The notes: generated by a model from the letters alone, not told the origin. 64,000 nucleotides of DNA from Stenotrophomonas acidaminiphila (GCA_002951995.1 CP019797.1:3394501-3458500); one strand, 5' to 3'. Counted from the first letter of the stretch, positions 1 to 10,168 are shown. Translations and numbers: made by a program.

Positions 1-207
1 GGTGGTGGCGCTGAAGGTCGTCGATTCGACAACCGTACCGTTGATCGCGCGGCTGGCTACCTGGCCCAGCACCCATTTATTGGTGTTGTCATGGTAGGTG
101 ATGACTTCCGTGCGGCTGTAGCTCTGTGCCGATACGGCTGCTGGCAACAGGGCGGTCAATAGCGCCGCCAGGGGAAGCGGACGGAAACAGATCCTTTGTT
201 TTCTCAT
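1..207 (-). CDS. RHS-repeat type secreted protein, N-terminal part (runs off the window)
   Basis: The reading frame opens with MRKQRICFRPLPLAALL, a basic n-region followed by a hydrophobic stretch and an AxA-type cleavage site (AAVSAQ), so it should be exported. The mature part begins SYSRTEVITYHDN and continues KWVLGQVAS, a module typical of the middle of xanthomonad RHS/YD-repeat wall-associated proteins. The start is supported by AAGGA upstream, and it lies only 12 bases after the stop of the preceding RHS gene, so the two are probably one transcript. Most of the protein is outside the window, so the toxin or C-terminal domain cannot be judged. Confidence 0.75.
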   Translation of the reverse strand, partial: MRKQRICFRPLPLAALLTALLPAAVSAQSYSRTEVITYHDNTNKWVLGQVASRAINGTVVESTTFSATT

Positions 208-219
208 GTCCTGGGTCCT

Positions 220-1980
220 TTAGGGCGATGGGGCGCTGGACTGCGTGACGTTTACCGGGCGGGCAAAAGCATCGAACACCGTCGCCTCCCAGATGAATCC
301 GAAGCCATTCTCGATTGTTTCCCTTCGGCGTAGCGGCCTTACCAGCACCGATGATTCGTCATTGCCTCCCCACAACGAACCGTATCTATCCGGAAACGGA
401 GCCGAGGCTGCTTCGGCATTGGATACATAACTCAGGTACTCGGAACGGAGTATGGTACCCGTTGCCGAAACGTGCCGCTTGCTCAGCAGACGCCCCTCAT
501 TGTGCGAGAAAACGATACCGAACTCTTCCTCCACCCTGCTCCCATCCGGTTGCACGATCCGGACTCGCTTCGACTGCGTGCAGGTCATGCAAGGTGGGAC
601 TATTCCTGACCAGAGCCCCTGGTAGCTACCAAGGTCGAAATAGCTCCAGAGCTGCCCGGCGGGGATGCCCGGACCCGTGATCCTCTTCGTGGAGAGGCCC
701 AGTACATCGAAGTAATTTGGCAAAGCCAGCCTGTGCACGATCGATGTGCCGCCAACCGTCTCGGCCTCGCAGTAAGTGGATGGAATACCTGCACGGTAAA
801 GCCGTTGATGAACGAATTCGAACTCACCTAGCGCACCAGAGGGATGACGCAACTGCAGCGTGTAGTTCTTCAACGCCAACGGCGCGGTGGTTCCGCATCC
901 AACACCGGGATCCTCGGTCCAACGTTCATAACGAATCCGCCTGTCAGACAGATGTGTGAACTCCCAGTAGGACTGATCCGGCAGGGTTACCCGCTGGAGG
1001 GTCGACCCGTTGTATGCATAGCTCCAACTCTGGCCGTGGGCAGTTGCACCGGAAAGGCGGCCATCACTGTATGTCAATGAAATAAGACGCCCATCGCTGC
1101 TGCTGATACTCACAGGATGGCCCGCAGAATTATAGGAATACTCCACCCAGTTTCCGAACCGGTCTTCGACCCTGCTCGCCAGCAACGACACCTCCAGACG
1201 CAACCGCGAAGCTGGACCAGCATTGTCCCTTCCCATCTTACCCGCGGACCGCTGGGTTCCGACATTGAAGGTGTAAACCAGTCCAGCCGTCGTTTCCACG
1301 ACGAAACCCTCACCGGGATATCCCCAGATCATCGGCGTGCAGGACACCGCATCCAGGGCCGTGGTGGTCCACAAGCGGGTCTTGGAGTCGGGCTTCTTGA
1401 ACTGATTTGGCGGAAGGCCCACCAAACTGCGGCTACCCTGGCCCGGAATACTCAAAACATAGCCGGACCATATCTCGGAGATGTCATGCGGCGGATCTGT
1501 CCGGGGGAAAAAGCTGCTCGAGCAACGGGGCGCATTTCCGCCATAACTGATGTTCCACCCATACATCGAGTCGAACACTCCTGATATGCGTGGAACATCC
1601 ACATCCCAGTCTCCTGCACCCCCATATACTTCAGGGGGAGTTCCGTAGTAGGGAACCGGCCTGACGGCAAGACTGCGCGACAATCGTACCGGCAGCCCGT
1701 TCGATCCGGGAATGTCCACATCCACGTGATGAAAAGCCACCGTCTGGTCGTAAAGGCTCACCGCTTCACCAAACAGATCGGAAGTCAATGCGGGCACGAG
1801 CTCCGCCGCCTTTATTTTCTTGTCGTACTCCTGATAAGGCTGCATTGCATCACTGGCAAGAGCCGCCAAAGCCCCATTGGACTCGGGCTGCATGCCATCC
1901 GGCTCTTGAGCAAAAGCCAGATGCCACATCAAAAGCAGCGGAAAAATTGAACAAAATGGTAAAACCCTGCGTACCGACAT
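220..1980 (-). CDS. RHS-type secreted protein, N-terminal module
   Basis: The protein is about 586 residues. The start chosen is the ATG at 1980, directly after a GGAGGTG ribosome site four bases away; an in-frame ATG 36 bases upstream lacks one. A signal peptide (MSVRRVLPFCSIFPLLLMWH..AFAQ) is followed by the non-repetitive N-terminal region of RHS proteins (FHHVDVDIPGSNGLPVRLSR) and, from about residue 255, YD-like repeats such as RVEDRFGNWVEYSYNSAGHP. It stops with a normal TAA after VFDAFARPVNV, the point where a single-chain RHS protein would continue into YSRTxxTYHDN. That continuation is the start of the next gene, which has its own signal peptide. The GC content looks lower than that of the neighbours, consistent with accessory origin (impression, not computed). 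Confidence 0.8.
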   Translation of the reverse strand: MSVRRVLPFCSIFPLLLMWHLAFAQEPDGMQPESNGALAALASDAMQPYQEYDKKIKAAELVPALTSDLFGEAVSLYDQTVAFHHVDVDIPGSNGLPVRLSRSLAVRPVPYYGTPPEVYGGAGDWDVDVPRISGVFDSMYGWNISYGGNAPRCSSSFFPRTDPPHDISEIWSGYVLSIPGQGSRSLVGLPPNQFKKPDSKTRLWTTTALDAVSCTPMIWGYPGEGFVVETTAGLVYTFNVGTQRSAGKMGRDNAGPASRLRLEVSLLASRVEDRFGNWVEYSYNSAGHPVSISSSDGRLISLTYSDGRLSGATAHGQSWSYAYNGSTLQRVTLPDQSYWEFTHLSDRRIRYERWTEDPGVGCGTTAPLALKNYTLQLRHPSGALGEFEFVHQRLYRAGIPSTYCEAETVGGTSIVHRLALPNYFDVLGLSTKRITGPGIPAGQLWSYFDLGSYQGLWSGIVPPCMTCTQSKRVRIVQPDGSRVEEEFGIVFSHNEGRLLSKRHVSATGTILRSEYLSYVSNAEAASAPFPDRYGSLWGGNDESSVLVRPLRRRETIENGFGFIWEATVFDAFARPVNVTQSSAPSP

Positions 1981-2285
1981 AATCACCTCCCTGTGTGACG
2001 GCCCATGTAAGGGCACCCTCTCCTATTGTCGAATGCAAAGCAATACCTCGGCCGAAACGCCGATCGAAAGCCAGGGCTACGTCACGCTCCCTATGGGCTT
2101 TCCTTTATCCACTGACAAACGTGGACCAACATCCTGTACGGGCTGCCACTGACGGATTGGCGCCTGAGAAGTCGCCACCCACTCTTCTCATGCGGACACA
2201 ATCCTTCAGACAACGGGCCTCTATTCCTGACTCCCACCTCAGGCGATGAGCCTGATGCAGGCCACCACTCAATCGGTAATGCCAT
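1981..2285. other. Intergenic region upstream of the RHS pair
   Basis: This 305-base stretch lies between the RHS genes and the GST gene. Both flanking genes are on the minus strand, so it holds the RHS promoter and the downstream region of the GST gene. I see no convincing ORF, hairpin terminator or repeat in it; its GC is lower than the window average. Confidence 0.5.
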
Positions 2286-2975
2286 TCACCTCTGGCCAAA
2301 CAACTGCCTGCGCTCCTCCTCGCTCAACGGCTTGCCGGCGTCCGGGTTCACCGTCGGGCCGAGCGCGTAGGCGCGCTGCGTGGCCGGGCGCATGGCGATG
2401 GCCTGGTGCCAGCGGTGCAGGTGCGGGAAGGCGTCGAAGTCGGCCGGCAGCTTGCTGTAGGCGCCGATCCACGGGTAGCTGGCCATGTCGGCGATGCCGT
2501 ACTCGTCGCCGCCCAGGTAGGCCGATTCGGACAGGCGCTTGTCCATCACCCGGTGCAGGCGTCGCACCTCGCTGTCGTAGCGCTCGATGGCATAGGCGAT
2601 GCGTTCGGGCGCATACACGTTGAAGTGGCCCATCTGCCCGCTCATCGGCCCCAGCCCGCCCATCTGCCAGAACAGCCACTCCAGCGCGGTGGCGCGGCCG
2701 CGCAGGTCGCTCGGCAGGAAGCGGCCGGTCTTCTCGGCCAGGTACAACAGGATCGCGCCGGACTCGAACACGCTCAGCGGCGCGCTGCCGTCGGCCGGTG
2801 CATGGTCGACGATCGCCGGCATCTTGTTGTTCGGCGAAATGGCGAGGAACTCGGGCTGGAACTGGTCGCCCTTGCCGATGTTGACCGGTACCAGGCGGTA
2901 CGGCAGCCCGGCCTCTTCCAGGAACAGGGTGATCTTGTGGCCGTTGGGGGTGGGCCAGTAGTAAAGGTCGATCAT
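2286..2975 (-). CDS. Nu-class glutathione S-transferase (YfcG/YghU-like)
   Basis: This is a 229-residue thioredoxin-fold plus alpha-helical GST. The N-terminal TPNGHKITLFLEEAG matches the Nu-class active-site signature, in which Thr and Asn rather than Tyr or Ser contact glutathione. The cis-proline region (NKMPAIVDH) and ESGAILLYLAEKTG follow, and the C-terminal helical domain starts near residue 90. Family members reduce disulfides and organic hydroperoxides in the cytoplasm with two glutathione molecules. The length is normal and the gene appears to be monocistronic. The exact substrate cannot be inferred. Confidence 0.88.
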   Translation of the reverse strand: MIDLYYWPTPNGHKITLFLEEAGLPYRLVPVNIGKGDQFQPEFLAISPNNKMPAIVDHAPADGSAPLSVFESGAILLYLAEKTGRFLPSDLRGRATALEWLFWQMGGLGPMSGQMGHFNVYAPERIAYAIERYDSEVRRLHRVMDKRLSESAYLGGDEYGIADMASYPWIGAYSKLPADFDAFPHLHRWHQAIAMRPATQRAYALGPTVNPDAGKPLSEEERRQLFGQR

Positions 2976-3084
2976 GAATGCGTCTCCGTGGGGGGAACCG
3001 TCACCGGGGATCGATACGGTAACGCTTGGCAGCCTACCGGACGACCGTTAACCTGCCGCCTTCCCGCAACGCAGCATTCCTGCC

Positions 3085-3666
3085 ATGTCCGAACACAAAC
3101 CGCTCAGCCCCCTCCCGGCCCTGATCTTCGCCTCGCGCTGGCTGCAGCTGCCGCTCTATCTCGGCCTGATCATCGCCCAATGCGTCTACGTGTTCCTGTT
3201 CGGCAAGGAACTGTGGCACCTGATCCACGACGCCAACGCCCTGGGCGAACAGCAGATCATGCTGATCGTGCTCGGCCTGATCGACGTGGTGATGATCTCC
3301 AACCTGCTGGTGATGGTGATCGTCGGCGGCTACGAGACCTTCGTCTCGCGCCTGGGCCTGCAGGGTCACCCGGACCAGCCGGAGTGGCTCAGCCACGTCA
3401 ACGCATCGGTACTGAAGGTGAAGCTGGCAATGGCGATCATCGGCATCTCCTCGATCCACCTGCTCAAGACCTTCATCGAGGCCGGGCAGCTGGGGCTGCC
3501 GCTGTGCGGGTCGGAAGCGGCCACGGGCGTTGCGTGTACCAAGTTCACCTCCACCGGGGTGATGTGGCAGACCATCATCCACTGCGTGTTCATCCTGTCG
3601 GCGGTCGGCATCGCCTGGACCGACAAACTGATGTCCAACGGGCATTCCAAACAGAACGGGCACTGA
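3085..3666 (+). CDS. UPF0114 (YqhA-like) inner-membrane protein
   Basis: This 193-residue protein has about four hydrophobic segments (near residues 17-37, 53-80, 110-135 and 165-182) and matches the TIGR00645/UPF0114 family in length and in motifs such as [20 protein letters not shown] and SIHLLKTF. The family has no established biochemical role. The GST gene diverges from it and the 109-base gap between them should hold both promoters. Confidence 0.85.
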   Translation: MSEHKPLSPLPALIFASRWLQLPLYLGLIIAQCVYVFLFGKELWHLIHDANALGEQQIMLIVLGLIDVVMISNLLVMVIVGGYETFVSRLGLQGHPDQPEWLSHVNASVLKVKLAMAIIGISSIHLLKTFIEAGQLGLPLCGSEAATGVACTKFTSTGVMWQTIIHCVFILSAVGIAWTDKLMSNGHSKQNGH

Positions 3667-3866
3667 TCGACGCCCCGCGCGGCCGCTGGCCCCGCCGTGC
3701 GGCGGCCATCGGCGGCGGCGCCATGCCCCCCCCGCCTCGTGCAACCCGGGGCGGCAATGCTAGATTCTCCCTTCGCACCGGGTCCGGCCGACGTGGGGAA
3801 ACGCCGCGCATCCATGACGGCCCGGGCGAACCACCATTCGCGTTCGTCGATTCAAGGGGAAGATTG

Positions 3867-4862
3867 ATGTCGTACGTCACGATCCACGGCAAAGCGCGCC
3901 TGCTGGCGCCCGCCCTGCTGGCCGTCGCCCTGGCGGCCTGCTCGGGCAAGGACGATTCCGCCCCGGCGGCTGCCGCCGGCACGCCCGCCAGCCCCGCCGC
4001 GACCCCGGCCGAGCCCGCGGTTTCGGCCAAGGTGCAGTCGATGGGCACCGACCAGCTGCGCGACTCGGCCAGCACCGCGCTGCGCGAGAACCGCATGTAC
4101 GCGCCGGCCGGCGACAACGCCATGGAGTACTACCTGGCCCTGCGCGACAAGCTGCCCGACGACGCGGCGGTCAAGAGCGCGCTGACCGACCTGCAGCCCT
4201 ACACCCTGATCGCCGCCGAGCAGAGCTTGGCGCGCGAGGACTTCCCCGAAGCGCAGCGGCTGGTGGCGCTGATCGAGAAGGTGGACCCGTCGGCACCGGC
4301 GCTGCCGCGCCTGAAGCAGGGCATCACCCGTGGCATGGAAGTGGCGGTCAAGCGCACCCAGGAAGAGACCGACAAGGTCAAGAAGGACGCCGAGAACCGC
4401 GCCAAGCAGCTGGTCGAACAGCAGCGGCTGGCACAGCAGCAGGCCGCCGAGGCCAGTGCCGCGCAGCAGCTGGCCGCGCGCCAGGAAGCGGCGCGCAAGG
4501 AAAGCGAGCGGCTGGAGGCCGAGCGCCAGGCCGCGGCCAAGCGCGAGGCCGACGCCCGCGCCGCGGCGCAGCAGGTGGCGGCCGCACCGAAGCCGGCCGC
4601 GGCCGCACCGACCCTGCGCGCGGTGAGCACGCCGGCCCCGCGCTACCCCGCCGACGCGCTGCGTTCGGGCACTTCCGGCGAAGTGCTGGTGGAACTCACC
4701 ATCGGTACCGACGGCTCGGTGACCGATGCCCGCGTGCTGCGTGCCAACCCGCCGCGGGTATTCGACCGCGAGGCGCTGAACGCGGTCCGGCGCTGGCGCT
4801 TCGAGCCGATTTCCAGCCCGACCACCACCCGCCGCACGCTGGCATTCCAGCCCAACCAGTAG
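3867..4862 (+). CDS. TonB C-terminal domain lipoprotein
   Basis: The protein is about 331 residues. The ATG at 3867 is preceded by AAGGGGA, and the N-terminus is a lipoprotein signal ending LALAAC, so Cys should be lipidated. After an Ala/Pro linker comes a helical region and a long Glu/Lys/Arg/Gln/Ala coiled-coil stretch (about residues 150-245), like the periplasmic stalks of TonB/TolA. The C-terminal 75 residues are a TonB fold (RYPADALRSGTSGEVLVELTIG, VFDREALNAVRRWRF). No exbB or exbD lies nearby, and a TonB domain on a lipoprotein rather than a transmembrane anchor is unusual for energy transduction. A structural envelope role is equally possible. Confidence 0.8.
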   Translation: MSYVTIHGKARLLAPALLAVALAACSGKDDSAPAAAAGTPASPAATPAEPAVSAKVQSMGTDQLRDSASTALRENRMYAPAGDNAMEYYLALRDKLPDDAAVKSALTDLQPYTLIAAEQSLAREDFPEAQRLVALIEKVDPSAPALPRLKQGITRGMEVAVKRTQEETDKVKKDAENRAKQLVEQQRLAQQQAAEASAAQQLAARQEAARKESERLEAERQAAAKREADARAAAQQVAAAPKPAAAAPTLRAVSTPAPRYPADALRSGTSGEVLVELTIGTDGSVTDARVLRANPPRVFDREALNAVRRWRFEPISSPTTTRRTLAFQPNQ

Positions 4863-4921
4863 CCGCAGGAGGCTTGCCGGCGGAAGGCGTGTGCGACGAA
4901 GCGTGCGCCGGGCATTGAAGC

Positions 4922-5470
4922 GTGCGCGGCAAGCCGCGCACCTACGAAGACGGAAGGCCCGGAACGATCCGGGCCTTCATTTCGTTGCTGCACCGGAATG
5001 TTTCCATCCGTAGCGGCGGGGCTTGCCCCGCCTGAGGCTTGTCGATGCGGCACGTGAAGCGTGCGCGGCAAGCCGCGCACCTACGAAGGCGGAAGGCCCG
5101 GGGCGATCCGGGCCTTCATTTCGTTGCGGGACCGGAATGTTCCCATTCGTAGCGGCGGGGCTTGCCCCGCCTGGGCCTTGCCGCCGCGGCACGTCAAGCG
5201 TGCGTGGCAAACATTGAAGCGTGCGCGGCAAGCCGCGCACCTACGAGGGCGGAAGGCCCGGAGCGATCCGGCCTTCATTCTTGTTGCGGGACCGGAATGT
5301 TCCCGTCCGTAGCGGCGGGGCTTGCCCCGCCTGGGCCTTGCCGACGCGGCAGGTGAAGCGTTCGTGGCAAACATTGAAGCGTGCGCGGCAAGCCGCGCAC
5401 CTACGAAGACGGAACGCCCGGAGCACCCACAAAGACGAAAGGTCCGGAACGATCCGGGCCTTTCGCTTCT
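4922..5470. repeat. Four-unit intergenic hairpin repeat array (REP-like)
   Basis: Four copies of a module begin at 4922, 5061, 5221 and 5381, spaced 139, 160 and 160 bases. Each full unit contains three palindromes: GTGCGCGGCAAGCCGCGCAC, a GGCCCGGA/TCCGGGCC stem flanked by GAA/TTC, and GGCGGGGCTTGCCCCGCC. The fourth unit is truncated after the first palindrome and ends in a GGTCCGGA/TCCGGGCC version. The array lies between convergent genes (TonB lipoprotein and natB). Short ORFs in it are by-products of the repeat. Confidence 0.85.
5436..5465 (-). terminator. Terminator-like hairpin after natB
   Basis: CGAAAGGTCCGGA (5436-5448) and TCCGGGCCTTTCG (5453-5465) form a 13-base stem with one mismatch and a four-base loop, about 20 bases past the natB stop. 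On the minus strand it is followed by a weak T-rich run (CTTTG). It is the last copy of the stem in the repeat array, so termination may be a by-product of the repeat. Confidence 0.4.
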
Positions 5471-5487
5471 CCTGCGGCGATGCGGGC

Positions 5488-6677
5488 TCAGCCCGAGATC
5501 GCCAGCTTTTCCTGCCTGTAGCGCCACACCGCCATCGCCCACAGCACCACGGTCAGCAGCAGCGAGGCCCCGAGGTAGACGCCCCACTGCTCGGCGCCCG
5601 GCATTTCGCCGCGGGTCACCTTCACCAGCATCTGGTTCTGCGACAGGAACGGCACCGCGTACTGCCACAGCTGGGTGTCCTTCAGCGGATAGGCCATCAG
5701 CGCGTAGCCGGGCATCATCGCCATCATCATCAGCCAGACGATGTGGCTCTGCGCTTCCTTCATGCTCTTGGCGCCGGCAGCCAGGCAGGTCAGCAGCGCG
5801 GTGCCGATCAGCACCAGCGGCAGCAGCACCAGCAGCAGCTTGCCCATCGCCATGAAGCTCACGTCCAGCGAACTGCCCACGCCACGGCCGAGGCTGGCGC
5901 TGAACTTGAACGACAGCAGGATCAGCAGGATCGCGGTCAGCCCGACCAGGGTCGATGCCAGCATCTTGCCGCTAACCAGGGCGCCACGTGGCGCCGGGGT
6001 GGCCAGCAGCGGTTCCAGCGACTGCCGTTCGCGCTCGCCGGCGGTGGTGTCCATGACCAGGTGCGAGCCACCGATGAAGGCGGACATCATCAGCAGGATC
6101 GGCAGGATGACCGACAGCAGGATGCCGCGCTTGGCCTCGGCGGTGGCCAGGTCGCGCGTGCCCACGCTGACCGGCATGGCCACGGCGGGGTTGACGCCGC
6201 GCGCCATCAGCCGCAGCGCGCCCACCTGCTGGCCGTAGGCCGCCAGCACCTTGCGCACGCGCGCCACTTGCACGTCGCTGGTGCGGCGGGTGGTGTCGGC
6301 GACCACCTCGACCTTGGCCGGCTTGCCGGCATGCCAGTCGTCGGCGAAGTCCGCCGCGACCACCAGCGCCACGTCCTCGCGTTGGGCGCGGATGCGGGCT
6401 TCGTAGTCGTCCGGCGCCTCGCGCGGGGTGATGCCCTGGCTGGCCAGGAACGCCATCAGGTTGGGCGCGCGCTCCATGCCGACCACGGACAGCGCCATGT
6501 CCTTTTCCAGCTGGTTGGACACCCGCAGGTTGCTGAGCTTGTCGATGCCCAGGAACAGCAGCGGGTACAGCAGCGGCGCGATGAACAGGGTCAGGAAGAA
6601 GGTGCGGCGGTCGCGGGCGAAATCGCGCAGCTCCTTGCGCATCACCGTGAACATGCTGCCAATGAATCCGGTCTTGT

Positions 6678-6681
<4 letters not shown>
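5488..6681 (-). CDS. natB: ABC-2 type exporter permease (NatB-like)
   Basis: This 397-residue permease has one N-terminal transmembrane helix (FLTLFIAPLLYPLLFLGI), a large extracytoplasmic domain (about residues 60-185) and a C-terminal bundle of five or six helices (ILLSVILPILLMMSAFIGGSH onward). That is the topology of NatB-type ABC-2 permeases, which in Bacillus export Na+ with NatA. The fragment TAGERERQSLEPLLATP is the usual cytoplasmic coupling segment. The gene overlaps the 3' end of the ATPase gene by four bases, so the two are translationally coupled. Substrate is inferred from family only; many relatives export other compounds. Confidence 0.82.
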
Positions 6682-7432
<751 letters not shown>

Positions 7433-7463
7433 GGAAGCGGATTCCTCAGTGGTGCGTGGACGG

Positions 7464-8996
7464 TCACGGTTCCCAGCCATTGAAGCTGGTGAACGGCGGC
7501 ACGTAGGTGAGTTTTTCCAGGCAGGTGGCATCGAGCGCGGCGGCGTCGGTGGTGTCGACGAACTGCGCGAACAGCTTGGGCATGCAGCCGGCGCCGATGA
7601 CCGCGTGGCCCTGGCCGCGCAGCACGAACAGGCGCCCCTTGGGCAGCTGCTTGGCCACCTCCTCGCCATAGCGCGGCGGGGTGACCGGGTCGAACTCGCC
7701 TTCCAGCACCAGCGCGGGCACCGCGGTGGCCAGGGGCGTGTGGAAATCGGCCGGCATCCGGCCCTTGGGCCAGGTGCTGCACATCGCCGCCAGGCTGTCG
7801 GCCATGCGGTTGCCAAGCACGGTGTCCGCGTCCTCGGCGCGCGCCACCATGCCCTGGTCGTCCTCGCTGCAGATCACCGACAGCTGCATGCCCATGGCCA
7901 TGCTGTCCTTCATGCCGCCCTGCAGCATCTTCGCCAGCGCCATCAGGTCGCCGTAGCGGCCATTGCGCGCCTCGTGGATCAGCTTGGGCAGCAGCGCGGC
8001 GGCTTCCGGCATGTAGGCGTACATGCGCACCAGCCCGGCGACGGTATCGGCGCGCAGCACGTCCTCGTGCTCCTGCCCGGTGCTGGCATCGCGGTAGCGC
8101 ACCGTCACCGGGTTGGCGCGCAGTGCGGCCAGCAATGCGTCCAGTTCTGTGCGCGGATCGCCCAGCGCGGCCTTGCACGCGGGGTTGCCGGTGCATTGGG
8201 CGAACTGCAGCGCCAGCGCATCGTCCAGGTTGCGGGCGAAGATGTTGCCCAGCTGCAGGGTGTTGGGCACCACCGAGTCGAGCACGATGCTGCGCGTGCT
8301 GTGCGGGTGGCGCATCGCGTACTGCTGCGCGACGCGGGTGCCGTAGCTGACACCGACCAGGTTGATCTGCGCCGCGCCGATCGCCTGGCGCACCGCGTCC
8401 AGGTCGGCCACCGCGTCGGTGGTGGTGTAGTGGCGCAGGTCGGCCTTGCCCGACAACGCCGCCACGCAGGCGGCGGCGCTGGCCCGCATCGCCTCGACGC
8501 TGGCGTCGTCGTCCTCCGGCGGCTCGCACGACAGCAGGTTGGATTTGCCGGTGCCGCGCTGGTCGAGCAGGATCACGTTGCGCCGCTTGCGCACCTCGGC
8601 GAAGGCCGGGTCGATCTGCGGATAGCTCTGCGTGGCGGACTGCCCGGGGCCGCCGGCCAGGAAGAACACCGGGTCCGGCAGCGCGCTTTCGGGCTTGTCC
8701 GGGGTCAGCAGCGCGATGTTCAGCGCGATCTTGCGGCCCTGCGGGTTGCCGCGGTCCTCGGCGACCTCGAAGGTGGTGCACTGGGCTTCCAGGCTGTCGC
8801 GGCTGTTCGGCGAATCAAGGGTGCACGGGCGGAACGCAAGGCTGCCGAGCATCAGCGGCTTGACCTCCGCCTCGGTGGCGGGCAGCGGCGCCTTGGCGGC
8901 CTCGGCCTCATCGGATGCGGGCTTGAGCGCGCGGTAGCCGAGCACGGCGCCAAGCGCGGCCACCGCCAGGAGGATACGGGTCTTGCGGGACATCAT
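7464..8996 (-). CDS. Membrane-anchored alpha/beta hydrolase with TAP-like C-terminal domain (peptidase S33 family)
   Basis: The protein is 510 residues. An N-terminal hydrophobic segment ([15 protein letters not shown]) anchors or exports it. The hydrolase core has the oxyanion motif [12 protein letters not shown], the family motif [10 protein letters not shown], and the nucleophile elbow GVSYGT near residue 220. The C-terminal TAP-like domain carries the acid [10 protein letters not shown] and the His in GQGHAVIG. Relatives are tripeptidyl aminopeptidases and proline iminopeptidase-like enzymes that act outside the cytoplasm. It ends about 30 bases before the NatA start and may share that transcript. 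The substrate is unknown. Confidence 0.85.
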   Translation of the reverse strand: MMSRKTRILLAVAALGAVLGYRALKPASDEAEAAKAPLPATEAEVKPLMLGSLAFRPCTLDSPNSRDSLEAQCTTFEVAEDRGNPQGRKIALNIALLTPDKPESALPDPVFFLAGGPGQSATQSYPQIDPAFAEVRKRRNVILLDQRGTGKSNLLSCEPPEDDDASVEAMRASAAACVAALSGKADLRHYTTTDAVADLDAVRQAIGAAQINLVGVSYGTRVAQQYAMRHPHSTRSIVLDSVVPNTLQLGNIFARNLDDALALQFAQCTGNPACKAALGDPRTELDALLAALRANPVTVRYRDASTGQEHEDVLRADTVAGLVRMYAYMPEAAALLPKLIHEARNGRYGDLMALAKMLQGGMKDSMAMGMQLSVICSEDDQGMVARAEDADTVLGNRMADSLAAMCSTWPKGRMPADFHTPLATAVPALVLEGEFDPVTPPRYGEEVAKQLPKGRLFVLRGQGHAVIGAGCMPKLFAQFVDTTDAAALDATCLEKLTYVPPFTSFNGWEP

Positions 8997-9062
8997 CGGA
9001 ACAGCCCCTTGTGGTTGATGGAACGGGTTGGGTCCTGCCAGCCCAAGACGGGGCTGGCGGCG

Positions 9063-9260
9063 TCATGTGACAGCGGGAAAGAAAATGTCCTCGATCCTGG
9101 CATCGAACAGGCGGGCGATGCGGAACGCCAGCGGCAGGCTGGGGTCGTACTTGCCGGTCTCCAGCGCGTTGACCGTCTGCCGCGAGACCTCCAGCCGCTC
9201 GGCCAGTTCCCCTTGCGACCAGCCGTGGGCTTCGCGCAGTTCACGCAGTCGGTTGTCCAT
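9063..9260 (-). CDS. Small XRE-family regulator (YozG-like)
   Basis: This 65-residue protein is almost only a helix-turn-helix: MDNRLRELREAHGWSQGELAERLEVSRQTVNALETGKYDPS, with SRQTVNALE as recognition helix, followed by the FRIARLFDARIEDIF tail typical of the YozG type. Proteins of this type are commonly encoded beside a small membrane protein, as here; the upstream gene ends 10 bases before its start. Two near-identical palindromes at 10024-10085 upstream of the pair are plausible binding sites, which would make the operon autoregulated (inference). Confidence 0.87.
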   Translation of the reverse strand: MDNRLRELREAHGWSQGELAERLEVSRQTVNALETGKYDPSLPLAFRIARLFDARIEDIFFPAVT

Positions 9261-9270
9261 GCGGGGCGGT

Positions 9271-9852
9271 TCAACCGTAGCGCCGGGAGACGACGATCTT
9301 GGCCAGGCCGTAGGCCAGGCACACCAGCGGGAACACCCAGATCATCGCCGCACTGGCCGCCACGTCCAGCACCCGCGCCGATTGCAGCAGGCCGCCGGTG
9401 AGATACAGCAGCGAGACGAACGCCGCGGCGAAGCTGACCGCCTGCAGCTCGATGCGCTGCTGCAGTTCGTCGGCGTCGCGGATGTAGCGGATCATCGCCC
9501 GCAGGGTCATCGCGATCGGCGGCACCGGCAGCAGCGCGATGCAGGCACGCAGCGCGGTGCCTTCCACGCGCTTGAGCAGCAGGATCGACAGCACCAGCAG
9601 CACCACGTAGGCGCTCATGGCGATCATCATCTCGCGGCTGTAGCGCCGGCGCAGCGCCAGCGGCGCGGTGTCGCAGGCATCGGGCAGCTGCCGCCGCAAC
9701 AGCAGCACGAACGACAGGCCCACGGCCACGCCGATGCAGATCCCGCCCAGCATGTCGGCGCTGTCGCCCGGCATCAGCCGCAGCAGCGCCAGGCCCGTCG
9801 CCGCGGTGGCGAAGGCGGCGCCGATGATCCAGCGGTCGAGTGCGCGCGCCAT
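9271..9852 (-). CDS. Integral membrane protein encoded with the XRE regulator
   Basis: The product is 193 residues with about six hydrophobic segments, for example WIIGAAFATAATGLALL, ICIGVAVGLSFVLLL, MSAYVVLLVLSILLL and MIWVFPLVCLAYGLAKIVV, and no recognisable catalytic motif. The start at 9852 follows GGAGGGG by seven bases. It precedes the small XRE regulator by 10 bases in an apparent two-gene operon. Such YozG-linked membrane proteins are common in xanthomonads but have no assigned function that I know of. Confidence 0.75.
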   Translation of the reverse strand: MARALDRWIIGAAFATAATGLALLRLMPGDSADMLGGICIGVAVGLSFVLLLRRQLPDACDTAPLALRRRYSREMMIAMSAYVVLLVLSILLLKRVEGTALRACIALLPVPPIAMTLRAMIRYIRDADELQQRIELQAVSFAAAFVSLLYLTGGLLQSARVLDVAASAAMIWVFPLVCLAYGLAKIVVSRRYG

Positions 9853-10023
9853 GGCTCAGCCCCTCCGCGCACGCGCGCCAGCACCACCCGGCCCGCCGCG
9901 ACGGTGGCCGTGCGTCCAGCGACCAACGCGGCCTGGCCGGTCGCGGCGACGCCAGCGAACGCCGCGCCGGTACCTGCCTGGCTTCCTGCTGCTTTCATGT
10001 CCGCCCCCCCATGACCCCACCCT

Positions 10024-10085
10024 TGTCAAGCAAGCTTTACAGGAGGATGCAGCGGCCATCCGCCGTCTGTCAAGCGAGCTTTACA
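10024..10085. promoter_or_regulatory. Two operator-like palindromes upstream of the membrane protein/XRE operon
   Basis: TGTCAAGCAAGCTTTACA (10024-10041) and TGTCAAGCGAGCTTTACA (10068-10085) differ at one base. Each is a near-perfect inverted repeat of TGTnAAGC / GCTTnACA. They start 44 bases apart, about four helical turns, on the upstream side of the divergent gap that serves the minus-strand operon. The minus strand of each also contains TTGACA, a possible -35, so a bound regulator could block RNA polymerase. Ownership by the XRE protein is inferred from position. Confidence 0.6.
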
Positions 10086-10168
10086 GCCCGGTGCTGCGCG
10101 GGCGCCGCCATCGGCGGGCCCGCAGCCGGCGCGGATGCGGCCGGACGCTCAAGGCCGCGGCGCCGGCG

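Noticed and set aside
2406..4862. Very long plus-strand ORF (818 codons) antisense to the GST and through UPF0114
   Set aside because: High-GC antisense frame; only its last 331 residues, from 3867, are a real gene (TonB lipoprotein).
4922..5470. CRISPR array
   Set aside because: Units are 139-160 bases with the whole unit repeated, no unique spacers and no cas genes.
9774..9998. 74-codon minus-strand ORF between the operators and the membrane protein
   Set aside because: Overlaps the membrane protein start by 79 bases, weak ribosome site and low-complexity Ala/Arg product; could be a leader but not supported.
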